Shown here piece by piece: positions 51,548 to 61,624 of a DNA stretch of 64,000 bases. The first letter of the stretch is position 1, and the number at the start of each line of letters is the position of its first letter. Where the stretch lies: contig KV918808.1 in the NCBI GenBank assembly GCA_002049455.2, forward strand, positions 124,001 through 188,000, given 5' to 3'. The notes below the pieces were generated by a model that was given only the letters and a program-made list of their open reading frames with translations, was not told the DNA's origin and searched no databases. Source of the DNA: Porphyra umbilicalis (Eukaryota; Rhodophyta; Bangiophyceae; Bangiales; Bangiaceae). The translations under genes and the position numbers were made by a program.

Positions 51548-52579
51548 ATGGGCTCCTCCCCCACCGCCCCCCGCGATCGGTCGCGGACCCCCCCGCGACC
51601 CCCCCCCCGACCGCGGCGGCGCGGCGTCGGCGGTGGCTGCGGCGGGGGCACCCCCCCGCCGCTCCCCCCCGCCGGCGGGGGTCCCCCCCCCACCCCGGCC
51701 GCGACGCGGCCGCCGCCGCGCGGTGCCGCCAACTCGACGCCGAAGCGTCGGCGCTGCGGCGGGAGCGCGCCGCCCTGTGGCGCGTCGTCAGCACGTACGT
51801 GCCGCCGCCGTCGGTCGTGGCCGTCGGCGCCGACGCAGATGCCGACGGCGGGGGTGGGGGCGGCGGCGGGGGCGCCGGTGGGGGCGCCGCCGACGGCGGC
51901 GGCGGCGGCGGTGGCGGTGGCGGTGGCGGCGGCGGGGACGCGGTGGCAGACCTCGCCGCCGCCGTCTGCCGCGTGACGCGGGAGCGGGACGCGTGCCGCG
52001 CGGCGGCCGCGGACGTGCGGGCGTATGGGGTGGCGGCCGCGACGCGCGCGTTTGAGGCGGAACGCAAGGCCGCGGCGGACGAGTTTGAGGCGGGCAAGCG
52101 GCGGCTGCGGGAGCGCATGCTGGCGGTCAATGGGGAGCAGCGCCGCCGCGTCGACGCCATCCGCTCTTCGGGTACGTTGTGGGAGAGGGGGGGGGGAAGG
52201 GGGGGGGGGAGAGGGCAGGAGGGGGGCGTGTGGTGTGGCGGCCAAGACGACCGCGTCGGCGGTGGGTGGGGGTGGCGACCACTCCGTGCACGTGTGCACC
52301 GCGCGCCCGTTGCGGTGGATGGTTGGCACGCGCGGGTGGCTTTGCGCGCACGACAGTTTCCTGACGAGCGTGGGAGCGTCGGGCGGCGGTCGCCTCGGTT
52401 TGGTGTGTGGGTGCCGCGTTTTTGGCTGGTGTGGGTCTGCTCTCCCCCGTGCGTGCGTCGCTGCGGCCACCTCCCCTCCCCCCCCCAGGTGTTGCCAAAC
52501 GGCGCAAGCGGCCACTCAGCTCCCCGCTCCCGGCCTCTGCGCCCGGCACGCCCGGCGGGGGGGCCCGCTCACGCCCGTC

Positions 52580-52626
<47 letters not shown>

Positions 52627-52760
52627 CCTGCCACCCCTCTCCCTCGGGCCATTGGCGGTGGCGGCGGCGGCGGGCGGCGCGCCGACCACCGCCGCGGCCG
52701 CGGCGGCCGCCGCCGCCGCCACCGCAATGGCGGCGGGCGGCGGCGGCGGCGTCGGCGTCG

Positions 52761-52792
<32 letters not shown>

Positions 52793-54042
52793 AGCGTTGG
52801 CGTCCACGGCAGTGTCAGTGGCGGCGGCGGCGGCGGGGACGGCCGCCCGCCCGGCGCGGGTGCAGTCGGCGCGGCGGCGGCGGCGGCGCCCGCGAGCGCG
52901 GGTGCGGCCATTGCCGCTGCGCGGCGCGCGTCGGTCGGCGCGGGCGCCGGGGGCGGCGGCTGGGCGGGCGGCGCCGGTGGCGCGGGGCTCGTCCCCGCTC
53001 TCCAGCGGGAGGGCGTCGTGCGCGTCGCCCTCACTGCGGATGAGATCAATGGGGATTTGGCGGCGCTGTTGGCGACCTATGACGCGGCGCAGCGCGCGCG
53101 GGGCGGTACGTTGGGGGCCGCGTGGCGTCGCACGGGGGGGGGCGGGCTCGAGTGGGTCTGGGGGGGTCGTGGCCCGTGGCGCTGGGGAGGTGATGACGGT
53201 GCTCGGCTGCCGAGCCGCCGCCGGTGGGGGGTGCGGTGTCGGGCCGCCACTTTTGTGGGGTGGGCGTGTCCGCGCCCTGGTGCCGATGCCACTGATTGCC
53301 ACAAGCGTGTACTCACATGGTGGTTCCACGCCCTTGCTGCCCGCTCTTGTCCCCCTACGGGTGCGGCTTGTCCCCGTTTTGTTTTGGCCGTGTGGCGCGT
53401 GGTGTGGCGCCTTGCTTGTTGTTTTGTTTGTTTGCCGCCGCCCCACAGCCGAGCGCCGCGAGGCCGCCGCCGCCGCCGGCGACGGGCGCGCGGGCAGCGG
53501 CGCCGCGTCGCGCACCAACGACGTGGTCGTCGCGCGCGGCGTCTTGCAGCTGCACGCCGAGACGTACGCGCAGGGCGACCACGTGGCGGTGCTCAGCCCA
53601 AAGTCGGGCAGCCCAAAGTACATTGGGTGGATCTGCTCCATCAACTCAAAGGAGGTGCAGATTCGGGACGTGCGGGGTACGTCGGCCGCCGTCGACGGCG
53701 GGGTGGGTGGCGGCGCGGCTGTGGTGGCTACTCGGCGAACGGCCGCGGCGGTGGCAGGAGTGGTGGAGGGGGATGCTTGGCGTGAGCGCCCGGGCGTGAG
53801 GCGTGTGTGGTGGCAGCGCGTGAGTGTGTTCTTTCCCGTTGCACTTCTGACGCATGTCTGCTAGATTCACCCGAGTACCCATTGCTGACTCTGCTGGTAC
53901 GCCCTTTGGTTGCTTGTTCGTACCCTCTTTTTGTGTGCTGTGGATTGCCTGCCTTGCTCGTGCAGATGTGGCGCATCGGGTCTACGTGTCGCACCTGCGC
54001 AACAACCGCCTGTTCCTCCGCCGCACCTGCGACGTGTTGTGA
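51548..54042 (+). CDS. SDS3/SUDS3-like subunit of the Sin3 histone deacetylase complex, four exons
   Basis: SDS3 proteins scaffold the nuclear Sin3-HDAC corepressor. Exon 1 ends with a basic-acidic helix (RAFEAERKAAADEFEAGKRR) like the SDS3 coiled coil. Exon 2 carries VAKRRKRPLSS and, later, VRVALTADEINGDLAAL, matching the family's LTDEEINEDL motif. Exons 3 and 4 give the C-terminal tudor-like segment HVAVLSPKSGSPKYIGWICS, INSKEVQIRDVR, VYVSHLRNNRLFLRR. Exons: about 51548-52171, 52489-53105, 53449-53676, 53966-54042 (TGA). All three introns (317, 343 and 289 bp) start GTACGT, end CAG and are phase 1. Within exon 2 the frame must shift once inside the GGC repeats (52560-52980), probably an assembly slip or hidden intron. 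The start is uncertain: ATG 51548 needs a C-run correction to reach the coiled-coil frame. Confidence 0.75.
52560..52990. repeat. GGC/GCG simple repeats inside SDS3-like exon 2
   Basis: Long GGC and GCC triplet tracts encode Gly/Ala runs. The coding frame before this block (KRRKRPLSS) differs from that after it (LTADEINGDL). Confidence 0.8.
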
Positions 54043-54600
54043 GGAGGTGGTTTGTGTCTGTGCGGGGAGTGTGCCCACGGGAGCCGCAGGGCGAAAGCTC
54101 CTTTGTGCGTGTCGTTTTTGTGTCTCCCTGTCGCTTGTGTGCCACCTTGTCGTATGCTGTATATTTCTTGGGGGTTTTGTCTTGACTGGTGGTTCCCTTG
54201 CCAACGGCCGCTCGTGCGTGTCGTACTCGTGCAGCTGCTCGTGAGCCGTTTTGTCACTCGAGCGTACCACACCGCATACTTTACAAGGTCCACCAACGAG
54301 CACCGCTTGGCCGTCGTTCCCCTACAACGTCGCGGGCGGACGACACCAACCGCCCTCATCCAGCCCAGACGCGGGCACACGGTGGCGCAGGCCAGCGCCG
54401 GCGTCGATGGCCGCTGCCGGTGGCCGCCGAGGGCGTCGGCCTGTCGGGTACGCGCACCCGCCCCGCCCATCCGACGCACGGAGGCCGTTTGCCGCCGGCC
54501 AGAGCGCTCGGCCCTGCACCGTCAACGCCACCACCCCCCGCGCTCGTTCACCTCTGCGGCGCGCAACACACAGGGGGGCTCTCGGCGACGCCACCCGCCG
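54043..54600. other. Intergenic region between SDS3-like and GT14 genes
   Basis: The two genes are convergent here. No gene or obvious polyadenylation signal is recognised. Confidence 0.5.
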
Positions 54601-56013
54601 TCACCGGGCGTCGGCCGCCGCCGCGTCGGCGGCCACCCCCGCCGTCCCGCTCCCCTGCACGTGAGCCTCCCCCCCCCCACCCTCAACCTCTGGGTCCAGC
54701 GGCGTGCGGTCAATCTTGTCGGGCAGCACGCCCGCGGCGGCCGCGGCGGCCCGTCGCGCCTCCCACGCCGCCGCCGACGCGCGGGACTTGGCGAGCGCGG
54801 CCGCAAACGCGTCCCGCACGCGCGCGCTCGCGGCGGCCACGGCGTCCGCTTCGCCCACGTCCGCCGGCAGCTGGATGCCGCTGTGCGTACGGTCGAGGGC
54901 GTCGAGCAGCGGCGAGTCTGGGACGCGGAACTTGCGGGCAAACCAGGCGGGCGTCGACGCGAGACGGTCGGCAAAGACGTACCCGTCGGCGCTGCCGTCG
55001 ACGGTGGCCGACGCGTTGGCCTGCCGGTCGTCGAGCCAAAACGGGTGCTGCCGGGCTGTGACGCCCCGGTGGTACCACACGACCAGCCGCAGGGGGTTGG
55101 CGACGAGGGAGCGCCGGAAGCGGGCGGTGTTGGCCAGCAGCGTCACAAAAAAGTGCTCGCTCGCCTCGATGGACATGCCAAACGCAACAAGCAGCCGGCG
55201 CGCCGCCGGGGAGCGCACCACGTGTTCGACGTACGAGCGGTGGAGGACCATCCACGCCTCGGACTTGTGCGGTGTCCACGACGCGAGCTCAAACGCCGGG
55301 TTGGGCTGGCGCGTCGCAATGATCCGCGTGTCGTTGGCCTCAAACGCCAACGCCGTGTCGACAAAGATCTTGCCGATGCGCTGGGCGGCGACGTGGGCGA
55401 CCCACTTTGGGGGCACGCTTACCGACGCAAAGTTGGCCTGCGCGTCGGCGACGCCCGGCGACGCCAGCAGCCGCCGCTGCTCGATGGGCGCCACGAGCGG
55501 GTAGTCTGAGGCAGAGATGTTGATAAAGTAGGCCCACGAGGTGGAAGCCGCCAGGAGCGTCTCCATGGCCGAAAGCACGTTGAGGACCATGGAGATGCCC
55601 CGGTACGTCACGACCTCCCGCTTCATGAACCGCACGTTTTTGGCGTACGCGGCATTGGCGCGGATGGCCGATTCGACGGGCGCAATCGCCGCCGCGTCCA
55701 TCTTGCGGTCGCAGTGCACGGCGTAGACATTGCGCGGGTGGTGGAGCACCTTGATGAGCCGCGGCAGCAGCGGCAGGTTGGTGGCAGACACTTGGATAAA
55801 GTAGGCAACATCCACCTCGCCCGAGTCGGAGCTGCCCGACCCCCACAAGGACGACACGAGGCGAGCACGCCGCCCCGACCCCGTTCTCCCCTGCGTGTCC
55901 GGCCTCGACAGTAGCAACGTCGACGCCACCGCCACCACGCAAAACAACAGCAAAATGGCCACGGATACGCTCCACCGGCTGACGGTCTTGCCTTGGGTCG
56001 GGAAGAACCACAT
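54601..56013 (-). CDS. GT14 (core-2/I-branching) glycosyltransferase, type II membrane protein
   Basis: The family adds sugars (GlcNAc or xylose) to glycans or proteoglycans in the Golgi. The 470-residue model starts at ATG 56013 with a short cytosolic tail and one membrane helix at about 14-35 (WSVSVAILLLFCVVAVASTL). A stem follows, then the catalytic domain. It begins VAYFIQVSATNLPLLPRLIK and contains HPRNVYAVHCDRK and, at 162-173, the family signature YFINISASDYPL. It then continues with FELASWTPHKSEAWMVLHRS and EHFFVTLLANT. The C-terminal 90 residues are Ala-rich and probably disordered. An in-frame extension to 56262 lacks membrane or domain features. The donor sugar cannot be told from sequence. 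The gene converges with the SDS3-like gene and looks intact and intronless. Confidence 0.85.
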   Translation of the reverse strand: MWFFPTQGKTVSRWSVSVAILLLFCVVAVASTLLLSRPDTQGRTGSGRRARLVSSLWGSGSSDSGEVDVAYFIQVSATNLPLLPRLIKVLHHPRNVYAVHCDRKMDAAAIAPVESAIRANAAYAKNVRFMKREVVTYRGISMVLNVLSAMETLLAASTSWAYFINISASDYPLVAPIEQRRLLASPGVADAQANFASVSVPPKWVAHVAAQRIGKIFVDTALAFEANDTRIIATRQPNPAFELASWTPHKSEAWMVLHRSYVEHVVRSPAARRLLVAFGMSIEASEHFFVTLLANTARFRRSLVANPLRLVVWYHRGVTARQHPFWLDDRQANASATVDGSADGYVFADRLASTPAWFARKFRVPDSPLLDALDRTHSGIQLPADVGEADAVAAASARVRDAFAAALAKSRASAAAWEARRAAAAAAGVLPDKIDRTPLDPEVEGGGGEAHVQGSGTAGVAADAAAADAR

Positions 56014-56627
56014 TGGGGTCGGACCAGCCGCGCGGGAAGAGGTGGCCGTCGCTTGTCGGGGGGCAGGGGAAAGGAGGGGAAGGGGAGATGAGGGAATCGA
56101 TCCGGGCGGTGTGCGGTGCCCCGCCATCCTGACACACGGGGGCGGACAGTGGTGCGCTTTGCCGAGGCAGGGGTGCCGTGTCGATGGCTCTCCAGATGAG
56201 ACGGCCACGTCTGTCGACTGCGCCGGACAGGTGGTGGTTCGCGATGACGTTGGCGGTCGCAAGTGCGCTACAGTGAGGATAGCTGCGACTCGAGAGCCGG
56301 GTGCCCCAGCAGCACGCTGCGCTCACCAACGAGTGAGAACGTGCGCGCGTACAGCTCATCATCAGCCGCTTCTGGCACCAGGCCGGCGCCACAGCGTGCC
56401 ACAGTCACACAAACGGCGCTGAGCGCACGATTGCTCCCCAGCAAATGACACTTCTGCATGACCCCTGTTCCGGCGGTTTCGTGTGCGTGCCCACACGGCG
56501 CCACGCGGACGAGTGTCGGCCGATCACTTGTCAGGTGTGGTCAGAAACAGGACATGGAGTCGCCATCTGGCCGCCTGAGGCAGCCCACCAGGCGCGACTG
56601 ACTGTGCTGCGTGTAGGGTTCGCAGTA
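56014..56627. other. Upstream region of the GT14 gene
   Basis: Holds the likely promoter of the minus-strand GT14 gene. No TATA-like box and no other gene were recognised. Confidence 0.4.
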
Positions 56628-56861
56628 CAGTCAATATCCGGTTATATGCGCTCCAGTTATATGACATGTCATATAACTGGGGGATTTTCCTGGCCCGAGG
56701 GCGCACGAGAACGCAGCATTCGACTGTTTGCAGACGACCAAGTCGCCAGAGGGCATCTCATTGGTCAGATCCTGTAGATGTGGCAGCGCAGTCAGCAACA
56801 ATCCAGCAACATGGACAGTTGACCAAGTGCGCAAGGGTGTCATATAACCGGGTATTGACTG
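56628..56861. mobile_element. TA-flanked MITE (Tc1/mariner or pogo type)
   Basis: A 234-bp element starts CAGTCAATATCCGG and ends CCGGGTATTGACTG, giving 21-bp inverted ends with one mismatch. It is flanked by TA at 56626-56627 and 56862-56863. CAGT ends with TA duplication are typical of Tc1/mariner/pogo MITEs. The interior has no coding capacity but contains a 28-bp perfect palindrome that shares GTTATATG with the termini. Confidence 0.85.
56653..56680. repeat. 28-bp perfect palindrome
   Basis: CCAGTTATATGACA followed directly by its reverse complement, within the TA-flanked MITE. Confidence 0.97.
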
Positions 56862-56863
56862 TA

Positions 56864-56990
56864 GCGCCCCTATGCGAGGGGCGTGGGGCGTAACCGCGCC
56901 CTAATGGCGCCCTAACAGCGCCCTTCTGAAGGCTAACGACGCCCCCAAAACGCCCCAAGTAGCACCCATTAAAACTGATTTAATACAGAT
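56864..56990. repeat. GCGCCC-type dispersed repeat, copy 2
   Basis: Multiple GCGCCCTAA and ACGCCCC motifs, followed by GTAGCACCCATT and an AT-rich tail, as in 15480-15600. Confidence 0.65.
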
Positions 56991-57195
56991 AGCACCCTAT
57001 TGTTCCGTGATTCATCTGTGATCGCAGCCGCTAGTTGATCCAATTGTCTATTTAATGATGACAGTCTGGGGTCGCTCCTGCCGATTCCTCGTCAGTCTTT
57101 GTTTCCTTCACTATCAAGCCCAAACACCACGACGCTTACATCATCACCGTTCACCATACAGACGCTCTGCTGCCGCAAGGTTCCACACCACGCGT

Positions 57196-57293
57196 GTCGC
57201 GTCTCGCAGCGCAAGGCCGTGGGGCTGGGTGACGTCTTTCTCGTACGTTAAAGACGTCACCCAGCCCCACGGCCTTGCGCTGCGAGACGCGAC
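57196..57293. repeat. 98-bp perfect hairpin, 44-bp arms
   Basis: 57196-57239 is the exact reverse complement of 57250-57293 (44 of 44), with the 10-base loop CTCGTACGTT. The arm starts GTCGCGTCTCGCAGCGCAAG and ends GACGTCTTT. Transcribed from either strand, it would form a long perfect double-stranded stem. No gene surrounds it. Confidence 0.97.
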
Positions 57294-57439
57294 GGTAGCG
57301 GTGGGCAGCGCCACCCCCCGTCGAATCCCCAGTAGAGGCTGTGGCCCCTTGACAACGTGTTCCACGCCCAGCTCCAACACCCGGAGCTGCGTGCTGGGCA
57401 CCAGGCAATCATGAACTTGAAAAAGTGGAATTATCCATG

Positions 57440-57550
57440 CTCTAAGCGCGCCCTATTCGCGCCTCGGCGTCGAGGGGCGCGGGGCGTTAACAGCGCCCTA
57501 ACAGCGCCCTAACAGCGCCCTAACAACGCCCCTCAATGGCGCCCCGGGCT
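57440..57550. repeat. GCGCCC-type dispersed repeat, copy 3, with 11-bp tandem units
   Basis: CAGCGCCCTAA repeats three times from 57491, followed by CAACGCCCC. A related GCGCCCTA tract precedes it. Confidence 0.85.
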
Positions 57551-57675
57551 CTCTTCCCAACCCTAGCTGCGTGATCGCGGCAGCGTCTTCGTACTGGGCA
57601 TTCCAGGTGGCCGTCGTGCGCGCAGGGCCCAAGACAGACACAGCAGGGTCCAAAGCTCTGACAATCAGCACAACG

Positions 57676-57830
57676 GGGGCTAGGGGTGGAGGTGGGGTTC
57701 ATGTCCGACCGCTGAGATGGGGTTAGGGTGCATGTTGGGAGTTGGAGTGGAATTGGAATTGCAAGGTTGTGTATTGAAGCACTGCTAGTAAGACGGGTTG
57801 AGGTGGGGTTCAGTTGGGGACGGACAGCCC
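57676..57830 (+). repeat. Left terminal inverted repeat of the MULE
   Basis: Starts GGGGCTAGGGG and contains GGTGGGGTTCATGTCC, GATGGGGTTAGGGTGC and GAGGTGGGGTTCAGTTG. It matches the reverse complement of 63710-63861 in blocks. Confidence 0.8.
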
Positions 57831-58118
57831 CACGCACGACGTCGTGTCTGATTTTTGGCGCCACCTGGGACGACAGGTGGGGTCGCGAGCATCTGCGCGC
57901 GCTTTTGGCGATGCATCCGCGTTTTTGCCCCACACCCCTCCCCCGTCAACCGTTTCTTGAGACGACGCCGCCCCAAATGGCCTTCGCACTGCTGGTATGG
58001 ACGACGCTGTCTACGATTCCTCCACCGCCACACCCCTCACCAATCCCCTTTCTCGTCCCGCGTTGCCGTGGGCATCAACGAGCAGCACAGCGCACGCGGC
58101 GAGCTGCCGCGACCGGCC

Positions 58119-61100
58119 ATGAATCCGCCCTGCGCGTCGGAGGCGCCGCCGCCGGCGCCGCCGGCGGTGTCCACAGGCACCGTGCTGCCCGAGGAGGCGT
58201 CTCCATCGGTGTTGAAGCTGCCACCGGGGTCTGCTGCGGAGCGCGCGGAGCCTGAGCCGATTTTTCTTTTCAAGAAGGATGCATCTGGGCAGTACAAGGT
58301 ATGCTTGTTTGCTCTTTGGTTGGCCGTGCGTGTCTCTGTCTTACTGTGGCAGCATCTTTGATGTCCCCCTCTTTCTTGCTACATGTTATACGATTCTGGC
58401 GTGCCGTTCCGTTTCTCGGAATGTTCCCAGAGCTGATATCCCATGTTCGTCCGATGGTGATGCTATGTCTATGTACTTCTTGTGGCGCTTTCCCCCTCTT
58501 TTTAGATCTCTCGGCGCAAAACTGTTGGCGAGGTTGTCATCCATGGCGAGGAGCCGACGCCATACCTCCGCACCACTGAAGCCGGGGTCGCGCACGTGGT
58601 GACCATGTCACGGGCGAGCGCGACGATGCACTTCCGCGACAGCCCCTACACGTGGGGGGATCCTAAGGGGTCCTCTAACACCTCTTTGTGCCTGGCAGGC
58701 CGCTGGCGGCCCTACGAGATGCGATCTCACGGCTGCATTCCCCCTATGGTGTGCTCCCGCATGCGCTCGGAGGTCGCCAATATGGAGCACACGGAGGTCG
58801 ACTTCAACAACCCCACGTGGCTGGCGGCAATGCAGCTGTGTGAGGAGGACGAGACGCCCGAACGACAGGCGCATAAGACCACCCTGGTACGTGTCACTTG
58901 AGCATGGCCTTACATTTGTTGCTTGTGTGGTGCCTCTTTGACTACCTGGCAGTGACGCAGTGTGTATTGAGTCTGACATGTCCAGTTGCTTCCTGCCTCG
59001 CGCGTTCCTTTTTGGTGCATGATTTGGATGGACGGGCATCATGACAGTCCTATTTCAAGTCCTTGCAAAAAACCCTAGAAGGGGGGTGTTCGTTTGAGGA
59101 CGAAGAAGGATGCCAGTGCGGCGGCAATCCCGTGGTCAAGCCTTCGAGCACAACGCGCGGGGCATTCGTCGGCTGCTCCGATTGGAAGAAGGGCGATCCC
59201 CCAACCCATTCGGGAGGCCATATGGCTCGTTGGGTGCCGGCTGGGGTGGATTTGGACCGTTTGAGCAAGTGGTTGGACAGCGGCGTTGATGAGCTGCAGC
59301 CTGCCGGCAACTGCGTCTTCATCGCTCCCAAGTGCACGCGCGAGCTGGAGTGCAAGCGGCACGGCGGCGAGTTCCCCGACCTGGTGCGGTCAGGTAGCGG
59401 TGCTTGCCCAGTAAGAGTCCACTTTTACACTCCACGGGGACCCCGGGACTCGGGCGGGGGGCCTATCCGAACCGTCATCGTCATGCGCGGGAAGCACAAC
59501 CACGTGTACCCTGTGTGGAAACCGAACATCGCGGTGGTGCACAGAGTAGTGGCTGAGAATCCGTCGCTGTCCATTCGAGCGCTGCAGGTACGCTGACTTT
59601 TCGTCGTTGCTTGGACTGACTTTCGTTGTGTTGGGTGAACTACAGTGCTCTTTGATTTCTGTCTGCTGTGCCACGGTGAACTGACGCCTTTTCGACCCGC
59701 TGTGGTGTCTTGATTGCTTGACGCAGAATGCAATCAGCGACGCAAGCGGTGGGGGCCAGGTCAGCAGCTCTTTTACGCGTAAGTTGCGCCAGAAAGCCCG
59801 GGCGACGGCGCACCCCTTTGGACAGGACATCCTGGGGATCACCGACCTCTACCGCCGGGCTGGATCGCGGCACGACTACATCCGGGCCATACTACAGAAG
59901 CCCGACTACACCGCAGTGATACTGCAGACGGACGAACAGGCGGCCTGGTCGGGCAAGCTGCGGTACATCCAGGCCGACTCTACTTTTGGCGTCGTCGCCC
60001 CCGGCTCTGCAAAGGAGGGTGTACCAGCGGAGGTCATTCGCAACGCTGGCAAACGAGCCTTTGACTGGGATCTCCTTATTATCGCGTACGTTCTGGGCGT
60101 ACTTTTTGTATGACATGTTAGACAGGGGGGGCGTGAAGCGCACGGCACAAGCGGTCCGCACATGTAGTTCGACCAACAATAAGGTCAAAGTGGGTCGTCT
60201 CGACTGCATGTATTGACTGACGACAGCACCGTACTTTTCGTTTTTTCTGACTACAATATCCTGTCGTCTGCCTTTTTTTATTGCTCATTTTTTGTGATTG
60301 GCGCAGCGCGTTTGTTCACTCTCTGAATCAGACTGTGGTGTTGTTTCGAGCCATGGTGATAGGCAAGGTGGCTGAAATGTACGAGGAGCTGTTTGAGTAC
60401 TTCTTCCGTACGGCCGCTGCCAACGGGCTCCTTGCGCCGCGGGTGGCAGGAAGCGCCGGTGCCGACAGCAGGGCGCGTGCCGGACGGGTACCGTTTGTGT
60501 CTGCAACCATGGACTTTGAAACGGCACAGCACCTGGGCTTTTTTGGGGGGCTGGCGCGCGTTTTCGGCGGGCAGCCGAGCGACTACCATGGGCGCGCCAT
60601 CGGGTGCGGCGTGCACTTTAAGCGGTTCCTCCTCAAGCCCTGTGATAACGACCTGCGGGATCCATTTTACACTCGCATGGTGTACCTGCGGGAGTCGGAC
60701 GAGGAGCGCGGGCTGCCCGACGTGCGGCGGGAGCTGTCGACGATGGCAGCCGACTACCAGAATCAGGGGGAAAACAAGAAGGCCAACATCATCAAGTGGC
60801 TGCTCAAAAACGAGGCCGCCCTGATGGCCGCCTTCCCTCGCAGCACCGGTATGCTGGACAAATTCGAGCTCTTGGCCAGCCACCACGACACGGACTCGTG
60901 CGAGTCTCTAAACCACCAGACGAAGCAAGTCGTCGCGGAGAAGAGCGCGTCTACGCTATTGGAAGTTGTGTCGGCGCTGTCGGACTTTGACCACCGGACG
61001 ATGGCGGGCCTGACGACCGCGGGGCTGCCGACGCCGGTCGGGGCCTCCCAAACCGCGCGGATGAACCGGTCTGCAACGCGGAAGCGACGGACCAACGCTG

Positions 61101-61624
61101 TGCCAGTCGCCGGGCAGCCGCCAAAGACGGCACGCCCGCGGCGCGAGCGCGGCAAATCGGCGGACGCGGCTACTGCCGCACGTGCGGCGTCGGAGGGACA
61201 GGGGCAGTCGAAGACCGCGGCAGAGGGAGGGGTACCGTCAGTGGAGACAGGCGGGGGGCCCTTGGCGGCGACCGGAGGTGGGGGGACTCCGGCAGCGGCG
61301 GCAGGCGAGGGGGCCTCGGTGGTGGTCGGAGGCGGGTGGATCTCGGCGGCGGTGGCAGGCGGGGGGGCATCGGCGGCGGCGGCCGGCGGGGGCGCCTCGG
61401 CGGCGGCGGCAGGCGGGGGGGCGTCGGCGGCGGCGGCAGGCGGGGGGGCACCGGCGGCGGCCGGCAGTGTTGCGGTATCGACTGCCTCCGCCATGCCCAC
61501 TGTCACGGCGGCGACAACCCCCGCTGCCGTGCCGAGTACCCTGTCACTGGAGCTGTTCGCGGAATTTCAGCTTTTCTTGGCGGCGCGGGCGCAGGCGGCT
61601 GCCGCTCGCGATGGAACCCTGTAG
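58119..61624 (+). CDS. MULE transposase with zinc-finger domain, five exons
   Basis: This is the transposase of the surrounding Mutator-like element. Exons: 58119-58298, 58506-58886, 59048-59587, 59727-60085, 60307-61624 (TAG), about 925 residues. The donors are GTATGC, GTACGT, GTACGC and GTACGT; the acceptors are TAG or CAG; reading phase is kept throughout. Exon 3 holds a WRKY-GCM1/FLYWCH-like zinc-binding region: several Cys pairs, then CPVRVHFYTP and VIVMRGKHNH. Exons 4-5 hold the MULE DDE domain: RYIQADSTFGVVAP (first Asp), VLFRAMVIGKVAEMYEELFE, VSATMDFETAQHLGF (second Asp), GCGVHFKRFLLK, and later DSCESLNHQTK (third acidic residue). The C terminus has a basic RKRRTN region and nine-residue GGGASAAAA repeats (61255-61475) before a final helix, LELFAEFQLFLAARAQAAAA. 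No disabling mutation was seen, so the element may be active. Confidence 0.85.
61255..61475 (+). repeat. 27-bp coding minisatellite
   Basis: Tandem units of about 27 bp encode GGGASAAAA-like nonapeptides in the MULE transposase tail. Several units are near identical. Confidence 0.8.

Noticed and set aside
57055-57414. Open frame through the 44-bp hairpin
   Set aside because: Because the arms are inverted repeats, near-identical peptides appear on both strands. The frame is a consequence of the hairpin, not a gene.
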